DNA of 64,000 bases from Torreya grandis (lineage: Eukaryota > Streptophyta > Pinopsida > Cupressales > Taxaceae). Below, piece after piece: positions 50,401 to 61,199 of the stretch. The notes under the pieces were generated by a model that saw nothing but the letters and a program-made list of their open reading frames with translations, was not told the origin of the DNA and did not search any database. Numbering within the stretch: position 1 is the first letter of the stretch; the number at the start of each line of letters is the position of its first letter. The stretch covers positions 2,509,501 to 2,573,500 of the forward strand of contig JARHVA010002425.1 of the NCBI GenBank assembly GCA_037957365.1. Reading direction: 5' to 3'. The translations under genes and the position numbers were made by a program.

Positions 50401-53400
50401 GAATGGCCACCTCACAATCTAAATACCCATCAAAGTGGATTTGAATCACAAATTTTAACCTATTTCTTAATTTAATTAGTCATAGTATCATAGTGTCTCG
50501 AAAATATCTTGGATGGACATAACACCATGGTAATGGGTTGCCAAAATTTACTTTTGATTAAATTAATGTATTGTCTATCATCCATGGACCCCTAAGTTCT
50601 TGGTCACATCATGTACTATTATAAATAGAGTGAACATATTATTATTATAATTTATACATGTGGCCTTAAAAATGGTTACACAACACCATTATACTTAGGG
50701 CTTCCACATGGATGTGATCCAATTCTAAATTTAATTACATAGATCATACATCCATAAACTTACAAAGTTTGATGGATTTCACAAGGGACATCGACACCAT
50801 GTTTGATCCAAATGACATGGTAGGTCTTTATACACATACATGGCCACTAAATTTCATCAATCATAATATTTTACTTGGGATTTAAATATAAAATCTTGTA
50901 GTCATAGAGTGACTTTTACTTAATTCACTATCAATGGGGCCTCTGTATATATATGTGACCCCTAAATTTTAAGTGTTGTCATATGAAAAACTATAAATGG
51001 TCAATGAACCACTGTGGATCTTAAATAATATAAGTCACCATTTAGCTTCGAATGGATTCATTATATCAATTAAATATAGCTTTCCATAAATGCACTATTT
51101 GAATACGAGCCTCTAAGATCATGATATATGTCATGATCATGATTGGCCTCTGGTCATAATGAAGGTAATACTAAGAAATATTCCTTAGCTAATCAAAAAG
51201 TGATTATCCATTTGAGGTATCAATGACAACACATTCCTTATATATAGGTTCCCTCCAAACTAGATTATAAATTTCCATTGGCTTTTACATAACAACATTA
51301 ATGCCGCAATTATGCCAATGTCAAACAACTATTCCAACTAGATTCACATGTGACCTGTGGCATATGAAAAGAGTAAATTTATAGTAATATAAACATGTCT
51401 ACATAATGTTGGTAAGGGGTCATGAAGTTTCTATAGTTCATAAATTTTTTATTTAGAGTCAAATATTTCGTGATGTGAGATTTGATGCTAGGTGACACAT
51501 TCATGGATATGCTTCCATAATGTCCCAAGGAGGATATAACGTCTAAGTCACAAGTCAAAAAGCCACATATTATATATTATTTATTAATATTATTCATAAT
51601 AATCATAGGGCCATTGCAACTTAAGCCAAGAAGCTAAATTCTCATTGAAACAACTTTAATTAATTCTGATGTTTTTGAATAGTGAACTTATTTCAAATTT
51701 TTTTTTGGTTGAATCTAATTATAAGCTATAAATATGGTGACACTTTTCATAATTGTGCCATCCTATAATCCATATAATAAAAAAATGAGAGGTGATCATT
51801 GAATTTCTCTTAGAAATATGATTGTGCTAAGTGGCACAATCCTAACCACTTGTTTCACATAGACCAATTTACAAATTCTCGTGAACCCATTCAAATGCAT
51901 AAAAGTGGGATTATTAAAAAGGAAGCTCAAAATTTGATATTGAAGCATATAATAAGGACCTTTCACTTTCAAGGCCAATACAAAGGCCAAAAAAAAAAAA
52001 GAATGGTTATGATCATAAGCACTTAAGTCTCACACTGTTGATTATTAAACCATGGCCTCTTCTACTTGGTGACTATGAAACAAAAGTAAAAAATGTGATA
52101 ATATGGTAAATGATGGTGACCATAGAATGTCTCAAATGCAATTAGATAAGATATTTAGGCTATAGATATTTACCATTACCTTAGGTATTTAAATAAGTGA
52201 CCTACATGACTTTTCTAGGAATCCATATAATGCTTGTTTTAAATGAACACAATGGCACATAAGTCTAATTATATGCATCAAAATAAATACACAATCATAG
52301 TTAAAGGGCTTAATTTTTTCCCATTCTCATATTCATTAAACATGACCTATCAAGAGCTTATTAACATCCATAGTATCTTATGAATTTTGAAGTATAGATT
52401 TAACACATCTATAAGATGTTTGATGCTAAAATAGTGGCTTAGGTAAATTTCACAATGCTTTTAGATAACATAAAGAGTGGAAGAAATTATTTGGGAAGCC
52501 ATACCCAAGTATCATCAATTTATGTACTTGCATCCTAGTGTCTTGTGATATTTGTATAGTGATCATTTATTAATAGTTTAACATAATGGCCATTGTAATT
52601 ATGGAATTCTAGTTACTATCCTATGCCCCCATGAGTCCTACAACTTGCCTATAATTTAAAAAGTCTAATTTTCACAAGTTGAAGTAATTTACTCAAGTTT
52701 TGATTCAAAAGATACATAATCCAATATTTAGGCCACATGGATTTAATCCCATGTGCATTAATTATATTTTAGTAGACCTATTTAGCATTACTAATCACAT
52801 GTTAATTTCTTACTGGTGGTCTCTTTTTAACATGCATTCCATTGGGAAAATAGAAACCCTGTCTACTTTTAGAATATGTGGCATGTAGTTATAACCTCCT
52901 ATACAAATTATATTTATATTTTTCCATTATAATATTGTATCAATGTAGATAAGATATCAACATCTACTTGTGTCCCTACTTCCTTCACTCTGGTTTTCCA
53001 TACCATTCATCTCCCAAGTTTAATAATTCACTAACAACAATGACCTTTTAAAGAATGTAGAATAGACTACAAGGACTTAAAACTTATGCCACTAATTTGT
53101 GAGGTTTGTTGCTCTTGATTTCTTTTTGAACTGGTCACAACATTAAATAATATGATATAAGACAATCAAACAGTTTTAGTACCATGATCCACTTAGCCAC
53201 CCTCAAGGCATTTTCATGAAGCCCATAAGGTACTATTGAGTAATCATCCACCCATATAATCCATTAATCCATATTGAAGGTGATAAACATGTGATCAAAT
53301 AAACTAATCCATAACATATGGTAATATGTACATCCATTTTTAAATTCATAATGGAGACTTGATCCACCATTAATCCATATGATCAACTCACTGAAAATGA

Positions 53401-54740
53401 GCGACCATTCTAATCTAAAGTCTAATTTAACATGGTGATGGATTACTATGATATGACTATCTCTTTTGAATTTTAAAACAAGCTTAGTCAAATTATCCTC
53501 TTCTCCCTTTTTGGTAAATCAATCTCCTTTTTGTGGCTGAACAACTGATTGATTGGATAACCCCCTTATTCAATTGGCTTCTTCTTTTTATAATTTCCTT
53601 CTCTTTAACAGGATTTTGGTGGCCAATAACTTATGGAACCACTACAGTGTCATTCTTATAAATCACATTGAATCTATCAATAGTGATCCTTACTCTATTA
53701 TGAATTAAATATTTATTATGGATTCTTCCATCTATATTCCAATTACTTCTTGGCAAGTTTCTTGGTCAACTATGTTTTATTTCCATAATCTCCTTTCCTT
53801 ATGATGAATGTAGCCAACTTGAATATTAAATACTTACTAACCATTATGAACTGGATTGTAACCTTTATATTCAATGGTTTCTATTCTACTTAATGTCATC
53901 AGTATTATATGCCATGGTTACCACCTGTTTGATGGCTTGATCACATTTATATTATATGACCTTCTTTCATATTGGTTTACTATCATATATTTATCCACCT
54001 TGGTAGTGACTATATGGCTTATGGTTCACTCAATGATAATTTACACATATCATCCAAAATGAGATTTTTGTTTTTTTTTATCACATTTCCTTTTAATTAA
54101 TAATATCTATTTAACAATTTTTAACATTGATACTTTAGTGATCATAAATATTTATGATTCACATCTGATTTTACTTATTTTCCATATACAAGTGGATGAT
54201 AGCCCACATTAAAACATAATACCCACTTGTGTTTATGATACCAAGGAATAAAGTTCTAAGTATTCATGCAGCCATGTGCAACACAAACCATCTACATATA
54301 AGGTGATTTATACCATCAATATTTTATTGATATCTTTGCCCATTGTAAATGTCCACTTCTAGAGTTTTCACTCTTTATTTCCTATCTCAAATAAATACAT
54401 GATGGACTCAATGCAAACCCTTAACAAATCATCTCATCTTAAATATATAAATAATATTGGAAAACATTTATAAACCCTTATTTCTTACACATAACATAAA
54501 ATTATCATGATACTTTTATGGTATGAAGAGATTAAACAAAACATAATAATCAAAACAACCAAGCATCTCTTATGTTTTTGTGCTAATGCCCAGTCAACTT
54601 GGAATTAGATGAACACCCTTTTAAAACCTTTTAAACCAAAATGTTTTACCTAGAAAATGGCTCTCCTGGGGGACTCCACCTTGTTATCTACAAGATACAA
54701 TATTTTTTTTGCAAATTTTATGTGTTGTTTTTTTTGTAAT
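47436..54740. other. AT-rich region without recognisable genes
   Basis: About 7.3 kb in which I recognise no coding domain, LTR end, tRNA or tandem array. Open frames (for example 49357-49554, 51796-51990 and 53264-53491) are short and resemble nothing known to me. It may be decayed transposon or LTR sequence, judging by the density of TG/CA and the lack of CpG, but no partner repeat was found in the window. Confidence 0.5.
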
Positions 54741-55560
54741 TTGAAAAGCTAAGAACTATATTTTTTATTCATGAAGATATGGAAAAAGTATTTTATATAA
54801 CTAACAAAGTTGTTTTGATCTCTAATGTCATCCACTAGATTAAAAAACAAATAGATAAAGTTTGACTAGAGCTTAATCATCTCCATATTTTATTAGATCA
54901 ATGGGGAAATGCCTTGTATGTGTTCAGTGATGGGACTCTAGATCTTACACATTCCCATTCTCTTACTCATGTATGAGGACATGGTTTTTGTAGGTAGCAT
55001 TATTGAAGCCATCGTAGGATCCCTCATTGATCATTCCCTTACCTGTGAGGGTCTTATTATTCTAGTAGACGAGGTGATGGAGGGGGGCTATGACCCTCCT
55101 CTAAAAAACAAGTTTATGTACTTGGAACTTTCTATTTCACCTCCTAACAAGTTGATAAAAATGAAAACAAGCATCAAAATGATGGGTCATATTCCTTACA
55201 TGTGGATGATGACTCCCCTACTCAGGGGGGATGGGGAGGAAATCTTCATGTTTCACCTTCTCTATTGCCCCTTCTAGCCAATATGTTTTTTGTTGTTTCC
55301 TAATGAATTTATTATTTCTTGTGTTTTTTGTATTCTCCTTTTTCTAGTTGTTACTCACTTATATCAATATGACCTTATGTGATCTCTTTTTTTTGGGCCA
55401 TTATTGACCTTATGTTGGACTAGTTCATCTTCCAAGGATTTTTATTGCTCAATGTGATTTTTCTTGTGGGGTGTGACTTTTTACACCAAATGTTTTTGTA
55501 TGAATGGCATTTCACCATATCATTTTTTACTAATATAAGTGCAATTTTGAATTAAAACAA
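54741..55560 (+). other. Unrecognised open frame with LINE-3'-like trailer
   Basis: 54969-55277 encodes 102 residues (VGSIIEAIVGSLIDHS, then acidic and Pro-containing segments). Base composition is less AT-skewed than its surroundings, with a GATGGAGGGGGGC stretch. It is followed by a T-rich trailer (55280-55560) including GGGCCATTATTGACC. The trailer style recalls the 3' untranslated part of plant L1 elements, but no reverse transcriptase is attached, so this remains a guess. Confidence 0.25.
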
Positions 55561-55834
55561 GTTATTATTAAAGTTATAATTATATATCTATTTTCCCGTC
55601 ATCTAACATGAATTAATCAAAGGCTACATAAAATAAATCATGATCAATAATCCTATAAAATGTCTTATTTAATGCGTCCAACCTCATTCAATACCTAACC
55701 AAGGGCTTAAGCTAAGGTGAGTCAGGTAGGGTACTATATTTAATTCCAAATATGGTGATTGTAGTTGAGATCTAGAAATACAAATGTATACCTAGAAGTG
55801 ACAGAGATATAACATATAAATTAGGTAAGAAAAA

Positions 55835-56076
55835 GAGAAGTACCCTATAACATTGATCCCACTCTAGATAATTTATAATTCATTAGTGATGGTCCTAAAG
55901 AATGAGAAACATGTCTAAATTAAATTGATGATCACATTCACTTGAATATGATCTCCAATAATCTTGCTAAATTTTTGACAAAGTGATTTTAATAACCTTT
56001 AAAACATGTTAGTTATCAAAACCTTACAAAAAAAACATGTGTTTTAGGGTCTACAATAAACTAGACACTAGGAAAG
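55835..56076. repeat. Repeat D3, left part, ending at the Copia LTR
   Basis: 55840-55930 matches the start of D2 (7905-7985). 55927-56076 is repeated at 58964-59114 on the other side of the Copia element with about a tenth to an eighth of positions different. Confidence 0.7.
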
Positions 56077-56251
56077 TGTTAGCATAATTAATCTTGTATT
56101 ACATTGTTGGCAGTTGTATATGTTGGCAAAGGCCATGTAGAGGTAGTTTTAGGTAGTTATCATCAATTTTCTATGACCAAGTCATTTTTAATATGTATAT
56201 ATTCACCTCTTTGTTTATTAAATTGATATCAAAGTTTCATTACTCATTTCA
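56077..56251 (+). repeat. 5' LTR of the truncated Copia element
   Basis: Begins TGTTAGCATAATT and ends TCATTTCA, 175 bp, three bases before the primer site. Short LTRs are usual for small Copia lineages. The boundary at 56077 is confirmed because the flank ending GGAAAG continues differently (GGAAAG-CTATTT) at 59114. Confidence 0.75.
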
Positions 56252-56254
56252 TTC

Positions 56255-56268
56255 TGGTATTAGAGCCA
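56255..56268 (+). other. Primer-binding site (initiator Met-tRNA type)
   Basis: TGGTATTAGAGCCA is one base from the classical Copia site TGGTATCAGAGC and lies immediately after the LTR. Confidence 0.85.
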
Positions 56269-57039
56269 TGATGACCTATAAATCAATATAGTATAGTGAA
56301 AGCCTGTAGAATAGTGAATCCTATAGACAAAGCATTCAAAGCCTACAAAGTAAAATCCTAGAGCATCACCATCCATAAATAAGTGTTGGATGTTGATCAA
56401 TGTGTGTAGTAGATGTGAAAGAAACCTATGTAGAAACATGAAGATCCACTAGAAGTCTACAAGCAACCCATATGAAGGAGAGACAAAGAGATTGCATTTG
56501 AAATACATTGTAAGTTTTCAAAGTATGACACTAGAAGAAGTGGTGATACCAAAGAAGGTGTTGTAGCAAAGATAAAAGGTGTAGCATGGAGAGTTGTTAA
56601 GCAACGAATGTCACAACAATCTACTAAGTAAAACTTTCTTGTAATGTGTGTAAAAGAACAAAAACTATTGATTACTAGTGGAAAGTAAGGATGTTGTGAA
56701 AAGGAGTTGTGTTTTAAGACGACTACAGTCTAAATTTTCCCTCTACCATCCAAACCTACAACTACAACCACCAAGAAAGAAAGCAAAAATTGTCAGCCTT
56801 CAGCAAAGGGCCATTTCAATAAGTTGGATTTCAAATACAATTTTTTTTGAAACTTTGAAATAATATTTCTTGTTCTGGCTTGTATTTTATTGGAAAAGTA
56901 GAGTAAGGAAATTGTTATAAAATGTATGCACCCAAGTTGTTACTGTCAGATGCCCAGCTCTTGAATGGGCCTAATTTTGCTTCTTAATAGATGAAGATAT
57001 GAATAATTCTTCAATTTAAATAATTATGGGGAATCATCA

Positions 57040-57660
57040 CTAGAACAATGACCCATCCTACTAGACTTGATGAGATAAATAATTTTGATAAGTCAAATGT
57101 GAAAGCACTCATGCTAATAACTCTTAGTATTACTGATGAAGTTCAACTACATGTTTGTGATGCATAAACATTGAAAGAGGCATGTGACATTTTGTCCACT
57201 ATTTATGAGGTAAAGAACCAAACTAGAATCATGCATATAAAATCACTTCTTCATACACTTAGTATGAAATTAGGCACAAAGGTTGAAGAGTTCTTACATT
57301 GGGTTACAGAATTATGAGTAGAACTTATTGTGCTTGGAGAAAAGATCAAGGATAAGATGTCAGTTCTAATCATGTTGGGAGCTCTCTCATCTCAATTTCA
57401 CACATTCATTATGACACTCACATTACTAATAAGGTAGTGTCATTTAAATAACTAGTCAATTTGCTTCAAGAAAAGGAACCAATTCAGTCTTTGTATGAAG
57501 AATTTGAGGACAAAGCCCTAATCTCTAAGCAATGGGGCCCAAAATTCAAGAAGGGGCCACAAAAGTAGCCACAACAACATCAACAACAATAGAATACTAA
57601 TAATCCAAAGTGGTGGTGTTACATCTACAAAACCCACATGTACGATATTGATCATTACTG
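57040..57660 (+). pseudogene. Copia gag (UBN2 type), decayed
   Basis: Translation shows VKALMLITLSITDEVQ, a KEACDILSTIYE-like segment, SLLHTLSMKLGTKVEEFL and GEKIKDKMSVLIMLGAL, the usual order of a Copia gag. A wrecked zinc knuckle follows near 57610-57660 (WWCYIYKTHMYDIDHYW, in which most zinc ligands are replaced). Several in-frame stops occur. Confidence 0.7.
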
Positions 57661-57859
57661 GTATAATGCCTTGGCTCAAGGCCAATCTAGTCAAGAGGGT
57701 TCTTCCAGTAAAGAATATTTAAAGAAATATAAAATACATCCTTGATAATAGAACAAGAAAAGGCATGTAATAACACAAAAACAAGAAGAGAATGAATTTG
57801 ATGATGAAGCAGTGTATGGAGCCCATGATGATCATGTAATAGTCTCCCAAACCTCGATA

Positions 57860-58960
57860 GCAATGAGCAAAGTTTGGTTAATAGACTCTGATGCTAGCAA
57901 GCACATGATTGGATGTAAGGAACTCTTTGATTCACTAACAACTCACCCAAATAGAGATTTAATTTGAATTATTAATGATCAAGAGTACATTTTAGAAGGA
58001 ATTGGATGTGTTACCATTCCTCTTAGGATAAGATGCTATGTTCTCCCAAAGGTACTCTATGTCCTTGGTTTGACAAAAAATCTCTTATCTGTTAATCAAC
58101 TATTGAATCACAAGATAAAAGTAGAGTTTATAATCCAAGAAGGCATCAAATCATGTCTCATTTCTTGAGAAGGTTAGATTCTTGCTAAACACTTCTTGAA
58201 GGATCAGTTATTTGCCTTAGATGTAGTTTCAACCAATGAAGCTACACTTGTTGCTTCTACAGGAGAATCCACCATAATTTGGCACTATCATTATGGGCAT
58301 CTATCTACTAGTTTCTTTTTACAACTTAGTTCTAAGGAAATGGTATATGGAATTCCTTAGCTTTCATGTTCTTTGTTGATATGTCTATGTTATCTTACGA
58401 ACAAACAACATCAAGATCCATTTGAACCAATTTCCTCTCATGTCAAGGAACAACTTGATGTGGTGGATATTGATCTATGCATACCCCTTCCAACATCCCT
58501 TCAAGGATTTAGGTACTTTCAGTTGTTTGTTGATCACTTTTTTCACAAGACTTGGGTGTTGTTTCTCAAAAAGAAGCTTGAATCCATTGCACATTTCAAG
58601 GCCTTCCATTAGCATGTTGTTACATAATCTGGGAAGCAAATTCAACTCCTTCACTTATATCTATGGGAGAATTCACATCAAAATAATTCTCAGCATTCTT
58701 TAAAAAAATGACATCAAGCATCACCTAAATGCTCCCTATAAGTCTCAGTAGAATAGAATAGTAGGATGATGCAATCTCTCAGTCATGGAGATGGCTCATT
58801 GCATGCTATCCACTGCAAAGTTGATGGAAAGTTGATGGCACAATTCTAGGTAGAAGTAATACATATGGCTATCTATCTTCCCAATAGAGAACCAAAAAAT
58901 ATCTTTCTAGACAAGACACTGAAAGAGGTATGGAGTGGTCGTAAACCATCACTTTCCCAT
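57860..58960 (+). pseudogene. Copia protease and integrase core, decayed
   Basis: VWLIDSDASKHM at 57875-57910 is the protease active site, with the family's DSG changed to DSD. Gag-pre-integrase sequence follows (LSVNQLL, then WHYHYGHLS near 58280). The integrase core contains LDVVDIDLC, FRYFQLFVDHF, KTWVLFLKKK (open frame 58373-58612) and, near the end, YLPNREPKN and KEVWSGRKPS. The catalytic Asp equivalents in DIDLC and FVDHF are visible. The frame is broken by stops between 58612 and 58850. Confidence 0.75.
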
Positions 58961-58963
58961 AAT

Positions 58964-59700
58964 CAATGATTGCATTCACTTGAACATGATATCTAACAAT
59001 CTTACTAAATTTTTGATAGAGTGATTTTAATCACCTATAAAACATGTTAGTTATCAAAATCTTAAATAAAAAACATGTGTTTTGGGGTCTACAATAAACT
59101 AGACACTAGGAAAGCTATTTTTAAATTTATCAAACCCTTAGAAAACAAGAATTTAAAAAACATGAAACTCATAATTAGAATAGTTCTAATAACATAGAAA
59201 ACCATAATGTTGTGTGATACATATGTCTAACATAAACTTTTGTGGTTTAATAAATTTCTAATGATTTATTTATGCCTTTAAAATGATTTTTTGTCCTTAA
59301 TACATTTATTTGAATGATAAATGGGTGATGAATGATTATTTCAGATGATAATGAACCACAATGCTTATGTATTTATAGAAAATTATATTCAAATTAGGAT
59401 CATATTAATGCCTAGACCGATATCAAAAGATTTTTAAAAAAATGTAATACATGAAAAGAAAGTGCACTCTAACCATAAAGGGCCATAGAAACATTATAAA
59501 CATTTTATGCAATCCATTGAGCATTGATAATAATATGGAAAGACTCAAAATATTTTATTAAATTTTTTCATAAAAAACTTGTACAAAAAAACATTAAAAA
59601 ATAATAATTGGAATATACTGAGAGAAGTTTGGAACCATCAAAAATAAATAAATGCATAAAAAAACATGGAGTGGGCCACATCACATATCATTAATGAAGC
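58964..59700. repeat. Repeat D3, right part
   Basis: 58964-59114 repeats the left flank of the Copia element. 59115-59700 continues without the element and matches the first 540 bases of the window (D1) in order. 59700-59860 holds nothing I recognise. Confidence 0.7.
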
Positions 59701-59859
59701 ATTGGAAATGTGGATTGTAGCTATACATTAATGAGCCTTTAAGCCTCTGTCATATTTCCCATCACCATGGATTTAAGTAGGATATTGCTTTTGTTGACAT
59801 TTATTGCTGATTATTATTAATTATTCAGCCTCTGGGTGGTAGGGGGTAACCTATTTTTT

Positions 59860-60860
59860 ATGACCATTGACTCTTTCTCTCTACATCTATAGATGCAAAA
59901 AAATTGGATCGAGTAAGCGCAACCATGGCCTTGAATCAGGCAAGGAATTTTTTCCTGAAAGCCTTCCACAAGGTAATGCTAATGATTCCTCTCTAATACC
60001 TAATGTTATTTTGGATATACCTAAGTTTGACAAATCCTATAATTTTTTGGAATTTTTTTACATTGATTTATTAATTTGTTGGCCAAGTCTCCTTGAGAGC
60101 CTTCTGAAGCAATGAGTTCATAACCATTATCAAGGCCATGTTGTGAAACTGGAAGGACTCCAAAACCTTACAAAGGGATTTTTGTTTGTTTTAATTTTCA
60201 AACCAATTGCACTACAAAGACATTGTTAACCATAGGCCTTGGTTTATTCTAAACACTTTGGATGTATTTTATCATTGGACTCAAGATTTTCAAGTCTCAA
60301 AACAAGCAAAGCTAAAAATCCCAACTTGGATGGAATTTCTTGACTTCTCTCTCCTTATGGGATTTTATTGACCAGATCATAAAACACATAGGGCACTTCA
60401 TATACCATGAGTAGACCAAGTTTTTTTATGGCTCATCCCCAAAAGAGGGTTTTTGTTCAAGTGTATTTATCCTAAGATTTGAAATATTCTATTGATCTGC
60501 AAATTGGCACTAACCATTTTTCTCAGCATGTTTTGTATATCAATCTCTGGAATACTTAATTTTGGTGCTAGTTCTCAGAACATATGATCCAAGAATGTCC
60601 TCTGATGTTGAGTATAACCACTACTACTAAAGAAAAGGGTAGATCTAAATCCAAACTAAATAATGAAAATAATTACGATTAGACGACCATCATGAACAAA
60701 AATAAAAACAACTCTTCCAAAGGTGACAACTAGCCACAAGATTCTTCTTATAGACCTATTGGGAATAACCATGGCTCAAATTATACTAGAAAAACTAATT
60801 TTCCTAATAAATATTCTCCTCCACTTGTGTGTAATCCATAAATAGTGGCCTATCTAGTTG
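59860..60860 (+). pseudogene. LINE ORF1 (DUF4283-like), decayed
   Basis: An open part at 59867-60115 is followed by frame-broken sequence. Readable phrases are KLEGLQNLTKGF, a HRPWFILNTLD-like segment, FYHWTQDF and PTWMEFLDFSLL, which follow the pattern of the DUF4283 RNA-binding domain of plant L1 ORF1 (RPW motif, then W...F). A Ser/Asn/Lys-rich stretch follows near 60630-60800. It lies directly upstream of the ORF2 relic in the same orientation. Confidence 0.55.
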
Positions 60861-61199
60861 AGATGCCACCTTCAGTGCCACCATCACAACCATATCTTAA
60901 GGTGAGTGTTTTAAAGGAAGTATGGAGTTTGGTCACCTTGCACCATAAAATAGTGTTCTAGCATTATTTTAGCCCTTCTCCATCTCTTGAAGAGGAGTAA
61001 TACATAACACATAAGAGATACCATTTTAGAATCAATGATTTATTTCCCAACAAACTCATTTTTAATCAGTTTGCTGCACTAAAAGATCTCACTAAGGAGA
61101 ATGAAATGCAACTTGACAATGCCCAATGATTATGTACTCATGAAATGTTTAAGGCCTTATTGATCTATCACATAACTATGTAGTCAAGAATAATTGTCA

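Larger units (their letters stand above)
56077..58960 (+). mobile_element. Truncated Copia retrotransposon
   Basis: A short 5' LTR is followed by a methionine-tRNA primer site, a leader, gag, protease and the integrase core on the plus strand. The element stops inside the integrase (after WSGRKPSLSH) at 58960. Integrase C-terminus, reverse transcriptase, RNase H and 3' LTR are absent. The coding part has many stops and frameshifts. At 58964 the sequence re-enters the left-flank sequence of the element instead of the expected continuation. Confidence 0.85.

Noticed and set aside
47436..54740. A hidden LTR retrotransposon
   Set aside because: No pair of direct repeats, primer site or pol motif could be found by reading, so only an empty AT-rich region is reported.
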